Position numbers and translations under genes: made by a program
The notes under the pieces: generated by a model
What the model was told of the DNA's origin: nothing
The model's input: only the letters and a program-made list of their open reading frames with translations
Databases searched by the model: none
DNA from: Gammaproteobacteria bacterium
GTDB taxonomy: Bacteria; Pseudomonadota; Gammaproteobacteria; Steroidobacterales; Steroidobacteraceae
Reading direction: 5' to 3'
DNA length: 64,000 nt
Assembly: GCA_003164785.1 (NCBI GenBank)
Contig: PLUE01000069.1
Span: 124,001 to 188,000, forward strand
In this document: piece by piece, positions 51,529-60,546 of the stretch
Layout of the letters: the number at the start of each line of letters is the position of its first letter
How positions within the stretch are numbered: position 1 is the stretch's first letter

Positions 51529-52749
51529 GTGCCACGCTCGAGTACACCATGTGGCGCGATCGCCGCCCGCGTTGCGGGCGTCCTTCTCAGCATCGTCGCA
51601 GTGACCAATACCGCCGGCGCACAGGTCCCGAACCCCGGACGGCGCGAGCCGTCGTCGGCAGAGTTGGCGCAATTGGGACGGTTGATGTTCTTCGATCCCT
51701 CACTGTCGGCGTCGGGGAAGCTCGCGTGCGGCACCTGCCACGACCCCCGCTACGCATATGGGCCGCCGCCCGGCAAGGGCATCGCTCGCGGAGGTGCCAC
51801 CATGGCGCTGTCCGGCACACGCGCGGTGCCTTCGCTGCGGTATCTGCACCGCTTCCCGCAATTCAAGGAGCAATATCGGTTTGTCGACGGTGATGTGGGA
51901 CCTGTGGGCGGCCTGACGTGGGATGGGCGCGTCGGCAGCTTGCATGAACAGGCGGAGATTCCCTTGCTGGCGGCCAATGAAATGGCCAATGCCGGGTCGG
52001 AGGAGGTCGCCGCGCGCTTGGGAAAAGCCGCATACGCGGCGCAGTTCCGGGCGGCCTTCGGCGACGATATCTTCAAGGATGCGCAACAGGCCTACGCTGC
52101 AGGATTGCGTGCGCTCGAAGCGTTTCAACAGGTGCCTGAGGAATTCTTCCCCTACAGCAGCCGCTACGATGCGTTCCTGCGCGGCAGTCTTGAACTGACA
52201 CCACAGGAGGAGCGGGGCGTGCAACTGTTCAAGGACCCCGCGAAGGGCAATTGTGCGAGCTGCCATTTGGGCGTCAGTCGGGCGGGAGCACCGCCGCCCT
52301 TTACCGACTTCGATTTCGTCAACGTCGGGGTGCCGCGCAATCCACGCCTGGCGGCCAACGGAGATCCTGGCTACTACGATCTTGGTTTGTGTGGACCGCT
52401 GCGTCAGGACTTCATCGGCAGGCGCGAATATTGCGGATTTTTCCGTTCCCCGACGATGCGCAATGTCGCAACGCGCACAGTTTACTTCCACAACGGTGTG
52501 TTCACGTCGTTGCGAGATGTGCTGCATTTCTATAACGAGAGAGATCTTCATCCGGAAAAGTTCTATTCGCGAAATACGGACGGCAGCGTTCACAAATTCG
52601 ACGACTTACCGCCAGCATATCCCGACAACGTCGACCATGATCCACCGCTTGATCGGAAGCCGGGTGACGACCCAGCGCTGTCGGAAGAGGAGATCGACGA
52701 CATCATCGTTTTTCTGAAAGCGTTGACCGACGGATACGCAGGTCCGTGA
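51529..52749 (+). CDS. Dihaem cytochrome c peroxidase/MauG-like protein
   Basis: Periplasmic dihaem protein of the bacterial cytochrome c peroxidase/MauG superfamily. It has two CxxCH sites, CGTCH near the N-terminus of the mature part and CASCH in the centre, with family motifs GRLMFFDPSLSASGKLACGTCHDP, TWDGRVGSLHEQAEIPLLAANEM and SPTMRNVATRTVYFHNGVF. The start is uncertain: GTG 51529 gives a plausible signal peptide (ARVAGVLLSIVAVTNTAGAQ). It may maintain or reoxidise the neighbouring quinoprotein, or be a peroxidase. Confidence 0.85.
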   Translation: MPRSSTPCGAIAARVAGVLLSIVAVTNTAGAQVPNPGRREPSSAELAQLGRLMFFDPSLSASGKLACGTCHDPRYAYGPPPGKGIARGGATMALSGTRAVPSLRYLHRFPQFKEQYRFVDGDVGPVGGLTWDGRVGSLHEQAEIPLLAANEMANAGSEEVAARLGKAAYAAQFRAAFGDDIFKDAQQAYAAGLRALEAFQQVPEEFFPYSSRYDAFLRGSLELTPQEERGVQLFKDPAKGNCASCHLGVSRAGAPPPFTDFDFVNVGVPRNPRLAANGDPGYYDLGLCGPLRQDFIGRREYCGFFRSPTMRNVATRTVYFHNGVFTSLRDVLHFYNERDLHPEKFYSRNTDGSVHKFDDLPPAYPDNVDHDPPLDRKPGDDPALSEEEIDDIIVFLKALTDGYAGP

Positions 52750-54029
52750 AAAACCGTCGCGCAAGGCTCGGCGCGGCGGCCGCGGTATTTGCGTCCAATT
52801 GGCTGGTGGCGTGGGGGTCGCAGGCCGCGGTCGAGGTGAATTGGAAGGCTCCCTGGCGGGAACCGCGGGATCGGGTGGCGGCGGAGCAGCGCAGTGACGA
52901 ATATGCCTGGCGGTTGTTCGTGGCCCTCAATTGGCCCGCGAATATCGCAGCGCGCGCGGCCGATCCCTCCGCCGACTTCGGGGCGGATCGTCCCGTGGTT
53001 TGGGAAACCTGGGCGACCGCCGGTGAGGTGTATCTCGAGGATGGGCGCGATCCCGGGCACTGGGCGCGTCGCGCCCGGTCGCTTCAGCCGGAGCGGCGTT
53101 TCGAGACTACGGGTCTGCTCGATCTGCATGCTGCCCGGCACATTGTCGATGGCGTGATGGTGCCGCTCGTCGAGCCGCTCGAGGCCGCCGGGCGACTGAC
53201 CGAGATTCGAATGAATCGTTACACGTTCGACTATATCCGGGCCCGGGAACTCTACAATGTCGGCGGTCAGTTACGTGCCTATGGCCGATCGACGAGGGTC
53301 TCATTCCCTTACGGCGCAAAGGAAGTCAAAGCGACTTGGCGGCCCATTGATCCCAGCCAGGGCGCTCGATATCACACGACCTGGGTCGCGTTCGCGGACG
53401 GTTCCCGGCGACTCTACGGATTGACAGGACTGCATGTCGTCTCGAAGGATCTTCCTCATTGGTTCTGGGCAACGTTCGAACACGTCGACAACCCATCGCT
53501 CAAGGGGAATGAAGGTTGGAAGCTGACGTCCAGGGATCGATTTTCCTGTCCAACCAAAGCAACTGATTGCGATGGGGCGCCAACCACGATTGGCCTGGGC
53601 GGGACCGTTTGGCAATATTACCGTTTGCGGGGATCCCAAACACGATTCGTCGATGACCAGAGTCAGCCGACGCGGCTTGCGAATTCCGAGCTCGAAAGCG
53701 GATTTCAGAGGTCGGCATCCTGCATGACATGTCATTCGCGATCGGCCGTCGGCGTCATCGCGGGTGTGCCGTCGCGGTTGCCGGTCTTCGACTCGAGCAG
53801 CGCAGAAGAGCATGACGCAAGATCGCGTCGCGGTTTTGTCGGTTTGCCGGCCGCGGATTGGTTCGACCCTGGCACCCAGGCGCACTTCAAGTCGCTGGAT
53901 TTCGTTTGGTCTCTCTCGAACGCCAAGGCGAAGGCCGGGTCCCCGGTCGAGCAGATCCGAATCGACGCGCATTCGACTCCGTCCTCGGGCGCGGATCGCT
54001 CATTTTCAAATGCACGGAGTTCGCGATGA
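52746..54029 (+). CDS. Exported monohaem cytochrome c-like protein
   Basis: 427-residue exported protein starting at GTG 52746 (GTGA overlap with the previous gene) with an N-terminal hydrophobic segment. One haem-c site, CMTCH, lies near residue 325 in SASCMTCHSRSAV. The large N-terminal region (AWRLFVALNWPAN, VVWETWATAGEVYLEDG, HTTWVAFADGS) resembles proteins found beside MauG-like cytochromes; I know no assigned function. A shorter haem-type region and the position suggest electron transfer to or from the dihaem protein. Confidence 0.75.
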   Translation: MKNRRARLGAAAAVFASNWLVAWGSQAAVEVNWKAPWREPRDRVAAEQRSDEYAWRLFVALNWPANIAARAADPSADFGADRPVVWETWATAGEVYLEDGRDPGHWARRARSLQPERRFETTGLLDLHAARHIVDGVMVPLVEPLEAAGRLTEIRMNRYTFDYIRARELYNVGGQLRAYGRSTRVSFPYGAKEVKATWRPIDPSQGARYHTTWVAFADGSRRLYGLTGLHVVSKDLPHWFWATFEHVDNPSLKGNEGWKLTSRDRFSCPTKATDCDGAPTTIGLGGTVWQYYRLRGSQTRFVDDQSQPTRLANSELESGFQRSASCMTCHSRSAVGVIAGVPSRLPVFDSSSAEEHDARSRRGFVGLPAADWFDPGTQAHFKSLDFVWSLSNAKAKAGSPVEQIRIDAHSTPSSGADRSFSNARSSR

Positions 54030-54469
54030 AACGTTTTTCCCTGATTGCAGTGTTGTTCGGCCTGGGCGTCATGATGAGCCGCGCGGAGGACCAGCCGTCG
54101 TCCGCAGTACAGCCGGCAGCGAGACCGCGACAAGCCGCTGCTCCCCCGGACGTGCAGCCCAGCGCCACTACTTCCAATGAGAATGTACCGCCGCACCAGG
54201 CAAGGTTCGTCAGCGAAGCCACGTGGGGTGTTGCCGGCTATAACAACAACGAGGTGTATTACGCCGTGTTCGTGACCAACCTGGATGGCGGAATCATTCG
54301 TTGCGCCACGCAGATCACGGGTTATTACATCGACAATGGCACGAAATTGACCATTGCAGACCGCCAGCTCACGACGGTCTTTCCCGGCGTACCGACGCAG
54401 GTTGGAATCTGGATGGATATGGATCAGGCCTCGGGTGCGACCTACTCCGTCAAGTGCCATCCGGTGTGA
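54026..54469 (+). CDS. Small exported protein of unknown function
   Basis: 147-residue product with a signal peptide (KRFSLIAVLFGLGVMMSRA) and a Pro/Ala/Gln-rich linker before a compact C-terminal part with two cysteines (RCATQ, KCHPV). ATGA overlap with the cytochrome gene makes it the last gene of that set. I do not recognise the family. Confidence 0.65.
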   Translation: MKRFSLIAVLFGLGVMMSRAEDQPSSAVQPAARPRQAAAPPDVQPSATTSNENVPPHQARFVSEATWGVAGYNNNEVYYAVFVTNLDGGIIRCATQITGYYIDNGTKLTIADRQLTTVFPGVPTQVGIWMDMDQASGATYSVKCHPV

Positions 54470-54608
54470 CGGATCACGCCGCACAAATGCATTGTGCCTG
54501 TCATATCCATGAGATCGTTCGCGGTTATGTTACGGATGGATCAACACTCAGTCTCGATGGGGCGATCCAAAGCAATCGGGACAAAACCAAAAGCCAAGAG
54601 GGATTATC

Positions 54609-56114
54609 ATGCCGTCGACTGATTCGAGGCGCCGCGATCGGCGCCGCGCGCGAAGCCTGTTTGCAGTTTCAGCCATCATGCTGTCGGTCTGCGGCGCCGT
54701 GGGTGCACAAAGCAATGATCCGGTCATCTTCAGTTTCGCCACCGTCGGCGACAGCCGAACCGATCCGAACAAACCGGACGCGACCACGCTGTTGGCGAAT
54801 CCGAGCCCCACATCTCAGGGCGGCGCGCCCAGTTTGACGGGCACCATCCTGCCGCAAGACAACGAGTGGGTGACGAACACCGCGGCCTTTTCCAAGATCT
54901 TGAGTGGCATTCAGTCGCAGAATCCGAACCTTCTGTTTTTCAACGGCGATATGATTTATGGTTACGGCCGGCCCACCCTGCCGACCGCCTGGGCAAACGG
55001 CAAGCCCAACAGCTGGAATACCGCCCAGTCCGTCTCTCCCGACGCGATTTTCGAATTCCTCCAGTATTCCTACTGGCGTGGGATGATCGCCAATTTGTTC
55101 CAGTCGGGAACCTATGTGTTGCCGGTGCCCGGCAATCATGAGACGCAGTGCAGCTATAGTGCGGCCCCGTACTCGGCCGGTTCGCCGAATCCGAATTGCA
55201 ATACCGCGGCACAGGGAAACCTGACCGGCAAGACGGCGTACGCAGACAACGAAAACATGTTCCGCTTCAACATGGGCGATCTGGTGCAGGACCTGGTGAC
55301 GAACATTCGTTTCTCGAACGTGTCCGGGTATTTCGCGACCAACGTTGCCGGGCTGACCCAGGCGACGGCGCCCGGCGGCGCGAGCGCCTATACCGGCGGC
55401 GTGCCGGCAAACAACGGTCCAATCACGAGCAATCAAGCGCAACTCAGCTACTCGTTCGACATTCAGGTACAGCCGGGACTGTTGTTGCATTTTGCCGTGA
55501 TCAATACCGATCCGGCCGGCGCGGATTCGACTGCGCCAGCGGATTGGCTGGCCGGCGACTTCGCCGCGGCCAAGGGGCGCGGCGCCGCGAAGTACTTCGT
55601 GTTCGGTCATAAGCCCGCATTTACGTACAACTACGCTGCGGCGACCGGCGGCAGCGTCAATCCGCCGACCACCAACAGTCCGGGTCCCGGTGGGCTCGAC
55701 GCGAACTATACGACCACCGTCAGCAATGGCGTGACCACGTATGGCGAGGCATACCGCAACGCGTTCTGGAGCGTGATCGCGCAGTACGGCGCCACCTATT
55801 TTTCCGGGCACGAACATACCGTCAATGTTTCGCGGAACGCCGATCCTACCGGCTTGAACCCCGGAGCGCCTTATCAGGTCATCGTCGGCTCGGGCGGATC
55901 GCCCTTTGACGACAAGTTGGTGGGCACCTGCTCGTCGACGAGTCCCCCGGGTTGCGTCGAACCGACTTTGACCAACCCCTACGATCGTTACTACGCCTGG
56001 GCTCTGATCTCGGTGCATGCGAGCGGCAACGTCTCCCTGCAGGTCAGCGGTTTCAGCGACCAGTTCGGTCCTGTCCAGGATCTTGGCATCTATGACGTGG
56101 GCACGCTGCAATAA
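54609..56114 (+). CDS. Exported calcineurin-like metallophosphoesterase
   Basis: 501-residue secreted phosphoesterase. Metal-site motifs are GDSR, GDMIYG, PGNHET, GHKPAF and SGHEHTVN, the full calcineurin-like set. A hydrophobic signal (LFAVSAIMLSVCGAVGA) follows an Arg-rich N-terminus. The Thr/Asn/Gly-rich stretches between motifs suggest an extracytoplasmic location. It is separated from the upstream gene by 139 bases; the PEP-CTERM gene follows by 24 bases. Confidence 0.88.
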   Translation: MPSTDSRRRDRRRARSLFAVSAIMLSVCGAVGAQSNDPVIFSFATVGDSRTDPNKPDATTLLANPSPTSQGGAPSLTGTILPQDNEWVTNTAAFSKILSGIQSQNPNLLFFNGDMIYGYGRPTLPTAWANGKPNSWNTAQSVSPDAIFEFLQYSYWRGMIANLFQSGTYVLPVPGNHETQCSYSAAPYSAGSPNPNCNTAAQGNLTGKTAYADNENMFRFNMGDLVQDLVTNIRFSNVSGYFATNVAGLTQATAPGGASAYTGGVPANNGPITSNQAQLSYSFDIQVQPGLLLHFAVINTDPAGADSTAPADWLAGDFAAAKGRGAAKYFVFGHKPAFTYNYAAATGGSVNPPTTNSPGPGGLDANYTTTVSNGVTTYGEAYRNAFWSVIAQYGATYFSGHEHTVNVSRNADPTGLNPGAPYQVIVGSGGSPFDDKLVGTCSSTSPPGCVEPTLTNPYDRYYAWALISVHASGNVSLQVSGFSDQFGPVQDLGIYDVGTLQ

Positions 56115-56138
56115 GCGCCGCAATACTTGGAGAATGAG

Positions 56139-56786
56139 ATGATGAATGCAAAGACGATGATTCTCGGCGGCGCGTTGGCGTCCTTGTTGATCGCACCTGG
56201 CCTGGCAAGCGCGGCCTTCGTTTTGGACACGGGGGCCCCGAGCAGCGACACCGGCGCGCCGGTGAGCGTGCTCTCGACGTCCCAATTCCTGGCCGACGAG
56301 TTCTCCGTCGCCGCGGGCCTGAATGTCACCTCATTGTCGGCGTATCTCACCGAAGGCGTCGGTCAGCCGGGTGACACATTTACTTTCGACATTTACTCAA
56401 GCGCTGGCTTCACCAGCCGACCCAGCAGCCGACCTGCGCCCGTGTTCACGGCCACGGGGACCTTTTCCGCGAACGGTTGGAATAGCGCCTCGGTGGACTG
56501 GGTGCCCGCGAGCACCGGCACGTATTGGTTGGCACTGCAAGTGGGATCGACCACGCAGACCAAGGGTCTGGACGCGCCGGGTCTCGGCATTTCCACGACC
56601 AGCGGCAGCGCACCGGCGCTAGGCTTTGCCTACGCGGGTACGACGGGTCAGTACGCCCTGTCCAGTGCTGCACCCGTGGCGATGGAGATCACCGCAGCTC
56701 CGGTTCCTCTACCTGCGACGGCTTGGCTATTCGCCAGCGGCCTGTTCGCCGTGGGCGGCTTCGCCCGCCGACGGCGCCCGAGTTAG
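56139..56786 (+). CDS. PEP-CTERM sorting-domain protein
   Basis: 215-residue exported protein with an N-terminal signal (ILGGALASLLIAPGLASA) and a C-terminal sorting signal VPLPATAWLFASG then a hydrophobic segment and RRRRPS tail, the PEP-CTERM/VPLPA form recognised by exosortases. The mature part is Ser/Thr/Gly-rich without cysteines, as in surface or exopolysaccharide-associated proteins. No exosortase is present in this window. GGAG precedes the ATG at 56139. Confidence 0.88.
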   Translation: MMNAKTMILGGALASLLIAPGLASAAFVLDTGAPSSDTGAPVSVLSTSQFLADEFSVAAGLNVTSLSAYLTEGVGQPGDTFTFDIYSSAGFTSRPSSRPAPVFTATGTFSANGWNSASVDWVPASTGTYWLALQVGSTTQTKGLDAPGLGISTTSGSAPALGFAYAGTTGQYALSSAAPVAMEITAAPVPLPATAWLFASGLFAVGGFARRRRPS

Positions 56787-56820
56787 GGCCTATCCAGAGT
56801 CCCCGGGCAGCCGATCTCGG

Positions 56821-58017
56821 TCAGCTTCCAGCCCGGGGGACTCGATCGATGGGCCCGTACCGTCGGTCATCCTGTCTCTGACCGAGGACTTGCACGATGA
56901 GGTCGAGTAACCGTTTGGTATCGAGCGGCTTCGTCAGATAGTCATCCATCCCGGCCTCGAGACAGCGTTCGCGGTCTCCGTCCAACGCGTGAGCGGTCAA
57001 TGCGATGATCGGAATACTTGGGTCGTTTGCGCCGCCGTTCGAGCGTCGCAGTAAGCGAGCTGCCTCATATCCGTCCATCTCCGGCATCTGGCAGTCCATG
57101 AGCACGAGGTCGAATATGCTGGTTTTTGCGAGCTCGACAGCCTCCGCGCCGTTGCACGCCAGGGTCACGACCATGTCCAATCGAGTCAGCTGTCTTTCGC
57201 CGAGCTTGCGGTTGACCGGATTGTCATCCGCCAGCAGAACTCTGAGCCCATGCACCGACGGCAGATTCGATGACCGCTCGACCGACGAGGACGACCCTGC
57301 GTCGTCTCCGTTCCGCGTCAGGGCATCGAGGAACCCATGGCATTTGAGCGGGGTGTGGCATACGGCGACGAATAGTGCACGATCCTCCGCCGGAAATGTC
57401 CGATTGAGGGGGGCGAGCAAGACGATCCTGGTCTCCCGGATGGGGTCGAGGTTGCGAATTCGTCGGGCCAACTCCGCGCCACTGCCATCCGGTAATTCAT
57501 CCTGGACGACCAGAAATTGGGGTGCGCGACCGGCGGCGGACAATTCCCTCCATCGATCGAGTCCCTGTTGGGACGACGAGACATGCTCTGCGACCACACC
57601 GGCCTCCCGGAAGCGGGCGATGTGGATGGTTGCGCCCGATGTACGGTCGCTCACCAGGAGCGCGCTGAGATTCGCGGGCATTCGCCGGGCAGATGCCGTC
57701 GGCGACGAAATCGCGCGGTCGAACGAGATATGGAATCGAAACGTCGACCCCTCACCAGGGCTGCTCTCCACCGTGATTTGGCCGCCCATGGCCTGGATGA
57801 GTCGGCGAGAAATGGCCAGGCCCAGGCCCGTACCGCCGAAGCGTCGGGTCGTGGAGGCGTCCGCCTGCACGAAGGGCGCAAACAGCGCGGCCATGGCGTT
57901 TTCATCGATGCCGATGCCGGAATCCTTGACCATAAAGTTCAGGGTCTCGCGCCCTTGGAGGCACGGGCCTTCGGAGACCTTGATGATGACCTCCGATGCA
58001 GACGCGCGAAAGGCGTA
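56821..58017 (-). pseudogene. Headless hybrid histidine kinase (HATPase + two receiver domains)
   Basis: The frame encodes only the C-terminal part of a hybrid sensor kinase: ATP-binding G1/F/G2 boxes (DSGIGIDENAM, FAPFVQADAST, GGTGLGLAISRRLIQAMGG), a degenerate middle receiver-like domain and an intact receiver domain (LLADDNPVNRK, VLMDCQMPEMDGYEA, ALTAHA, GMDDYLTKP). The dimerisation/phospho-accepting histidine domain and any sensor are missing; upstream family-like sequence (SEVIIKVSEGP) stops around 58017 where the N box should be. An ATG at 57933 exists, but the product could not autophosphorylate. Confidence 0.75.
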
Positions 58018-58065
58018 CTTCGAAGATCCGACGGATGGCCTCGTCGACGAGATGACCGTGTGAAA

Positions 58066-58798
58066 TCACCGGCCCAGGCGCATCCGAAGCGTCAGGCTTT
58101 GCGGTTGACGTGCTCCCAGACTTTGGAGATCACGACCGATCCCTCTCCGACGGAGGAAGCCACGCGAAGACGCGTCGCGAATGGTCAGTGCCTCGAGGTG
58201 ATGGCTGCCGTGCAAAGCGCTCACCTCGGCGCCGTATTCGATCGAGATGCGTGGGTCGGCCTGGAGCCGGCTCGAGGTGCCGGCCTGGCCCCCGATCGCA
58301 GTGTCCTCCACCACCAGTGCGCACAGGCCTTCGGCTCCGGCATAGACACCTGCAGCGACCCCTGCCGGGCCACCGCCGACGATCAACACGTCGAACGATT
58401 CGTCATCCCGAAAGTCGAGATTCAGACCGAGCAGTCGCGCGACCTTGTCCGGCGTGGGATCGGATACGACCGCGTCCCGCCCAAATATCACCGCAGGTTG
58501 GGTCGCAGGGATCGAACAGGCCTGGGTTGTCGCCAGCGCTTCGGGGCTTCCCTGTGGATACGAGGTATACGGAATGCGGTTGCGGCTGGCGAACGCAGCG
58601 ATCCGGCGCACGTTGCGATCCTCGTCCTCGCCGATAAGCCGCAAGGTACTGGCGCTGTGGTCGAGCGCGCTGCGGCGCCCGCGCGGAGAAGACCGTGATG
58701 ATGATGTCGGACATCTCGGGGATTCGCGACATCAACGTCAGCGTTGCTTCGCGCGGCACTTCGATCACCCGCGTCTCACTGACTGCGCGCACCGGCAT
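58066..58798 (-). pseudogene. Frameshifted thioredoxin-reductase-like protein with cNMP-binding domain
   Basis: The N-terminal piece (58798 to about 58650) reads SETRVIEVPREATLTLMSRIPEMSDIII, the end of a cyclic-nucleotide-binding domain. Then the family continues in another frame (58644 on): LIGEDEDRNVRRIAAFASRNRIPYTSY and the FAD motif VLIVGGGPAGVAAGVYAGAEGL, then IGGQAGTSSR. The motif that normally follows is missing, the sequence jumps to ISIEYGAEVSALH, and the product ends prematurely. This is one frameshift plus at least one internal deletion and truncation of a known cNMP-TrxR-like family. Confidence 0.75.
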
Positions 58799-58852
58799 CG
58801 ACCACGCTCCCTACCGACCTACGGGTGGGTTGAAGAGCTCGCGCACCATCCG

Positions 58853-59245
58853 CTATGGCTTCATCGACAAGGCCGACGCCCTGGCACTCGCTTTTGCCGC
58901 CTGGTAGTCCGCCGCGGCTTGGTCTTTACATGCCTTTTGCGCGTCGCCGTTTTGCGCTTCGCATTTCGCCAGGGCGACCTTGCGGTCCCCGTCCGCCTGC
59001 GACACGGCGAGTTTGTACGCGTCCTTGGCGACCTGGTTGTCGAAGCTGGCCAGTTCATCGTCGACGTTTCCAGCCGCCTTGTTCAGGTCACTGGCAGCCT
59101 GGTCTTCGGTCTTCGCCACTTCCTTATCCGCACTGAGTTCGGCTTTGGTGGTGTCGGAGGCCACCTGGTCGGGCGATTTTGCGTTGTTGCACGCCGAGAT
59201 CATCAGAATTCCGGCAGTCAGCGAGGCGAGAAGTAGTTTTTTCAA
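58853..59245 (-). CDS. Small Ala/Lys-rich lipoprotein
   Basis: 130-residue lipoprotein: signal KKLLLASLTAGILMISAC with lipobox ISAC, then an Ala/Asp/Lys-rich helical region likely to form coiled coil and a Cys pair (AKCEAQ, QKACKD). The start is TTG 59245 with GGGAG seven bases upstream. Its function is unknown. It stands alone between decayed genes. Confidence 0.7.
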   Translation of the reverse strand: MKKLLLASLTAGILMISACNNAKSPDQVASDTTKAELSADKEVAKTEDQAASDLNKAAGNVDDELASFDNQVAKDAYKLAVSQADGDRKVALAKCEAQNGDAQKACKDQAAADYQAAKASARASALSMKP

Positions 59246-59349
59246 GTCGAGCTCCCGAGGTAAAAAATGGTTGTTGGCTCAAGGCTACAAGCCTTTTTCG
59301 CGGCGGCCACCAGTATACATAGCTGGAAGGGTGGCCCGGCAACATTGCT

Positions 59350-59577
59350 ATGGCGGGTGTGGCGGAGGTTAACCTCGACGCCCACGTGGGTGAAGTTCCT
59401 ACCATCATGAGTTTGTTTTTTGCGTCAGGAGACGCGAGACCTGAGCACTTGAGCGACTGGGATAGATCCTTTATCAAACGGCTTTACACGACCGACCCAG
59501 TGGACCGCCATCAGCGTGTAATGATTGCAAAGGCGATGTTCAACGATGTGGCGCCTGATTCGGGGAAGCAAAACTAG
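59350..59577 (+). pseudogene. C-terminal remnant of a larger protein
   Basis: 75-codon frame MAGVAEVNLDAHVGEVPTIM and onward with LSDWDRSFIKRLYTTDPVDRHQRVMIAKAMFNDVAP. This last part looks like the C-terminal tail of longer exported proteins I have seen in related bacteria (pattern xWDxxFLxxLYxTDQ...QRxxI), so I read it as a truncated 3' end. There is no upstream domain or ribosome-binding site. It could instead be a genuine small ORF. Confidence 0.45.
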
Positions 59578-60022
59578 CAAGCTGAAGTCTCCGTTCCATA
59601 CCCAAGCTAATGGCTGCTTCGTGGCCGTCAACACAGGACGGTCAATGACGGGTCTTGGCCGGATGCCGCCAGTCACCATCGCCAATCCAGCGTCGCCGAT
59701 TAATCCTGCGTCAATGTCGTGCTCTGCGTCTCAGAAAAGGCCTCGACGATCTTGGCGAATCGACGAGGTCTGAATCACAATTTCAAATAGCACGTTTCGT
59801 TTTGTATAACTCTCAACGCTTTAACCGCGGGCCCGAGGGCAATAGGGAAGGTTTGTCGCGCCGATCCGGGCATCTTGAAGGCGCACTCCATCGGCGTATC
59901 ATGCTGGCAACAGGTCGGTTGCTTCAGCCCATGAATGAGCCTCGGTCGATGAGCGAGCCGCGGCGCAACTTTTTCTTCGCTGCCGTGTTCTAGCCTGATG
60001 AAAGACGTATCGAGGAAATTCT
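59578..60022. other. Non-coding stretch
   Basis: 445 bases without a supported gene. I see no tRNA, terminator or repeat. The last ~100 bases have AT-rich parts (AATTTCAAATAGC, TTTTGTATAAC) that could be the promoter of the PspC-type gene at 60023. Confidence 0.4.
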
Positions 60023-60340
60023 ATGGCGCTTGCGGATGAACTCGGAAAGCTGGCGGAGCTGCACGCGAACGGGCGCTTGACGGAAGACGAGTTCAAGCGC
60101 GCCAAGGAGTCCCTGTTGGGCGCGGAGCGAACGCGGTCCGATGCACCGTTGGCGTCCGCGTTGAACGCCTTCCGGCGCAGCAGCACCGACCGTTGGTTGG
60201 GCGGCGTGTGCGGCGGAATCGCGCGATCGACTGGCACGGAGGCGTGGGTATGGCGCCTGCTGTTCGCGTTGCTGTTCATTTGTGCGGGATTCGGCATCCT
60301 CCTGTACCTCTTGCTATGGATCTTCGTGCCGAGCGAGTAG
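60023..60340 (+). CDS. SHOCT plus PspC-domain protein
   Basis: 105-residue membrane protein: SHOCT-like oligomerisation motif ELHANGRLTEDEFKRAKESLL at the N-terminus, then the PspC region RRSSTDRWLGGVCGGIARSTG followed by a hydrophobic hairpin (LLFALLFICAGFGILLYLLLWIFVP). PspC proteins respond to envelope stress. GAGGAA precedes the ATG. Stand-alone, without pspA, in this window. Confidence 0.85.
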   Translation: MALADELGKLAELHANGRLTEDEFKRAKESLLGAERTRSDAPLASALNAFRRSSTDRWLGGVCGGIARSTGTEAWVWRLLFALLFICAGFGILLYLLLWIFVPSE

Positions 60341-60546
60341 GCGGGCGATTGCGGCGGGCTTCGTGCCGGCCGAGCATCGATTCCACGCCCGTCAAGCCGC
60401 CGTGCCAGCCCGGTCAACGGCGGTGGCACGCGGCGGCTTTACGATGTCACTTCCCCAGCCGCCGGACCGGACGGCGAGCGTGAGCGAACCACAGTGAGTC
60501 ATGACATGGCGTGTATGCGATCGGCAGTCCAGGACATGCCGCAGCG

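Noticed and set aside
59425-59685. 86-codon minus-strand frame opposite the 59350 remnant
   Set aside because: The plus-strand frame shows a recognisable protein-tail pattern; the minus frame does not.
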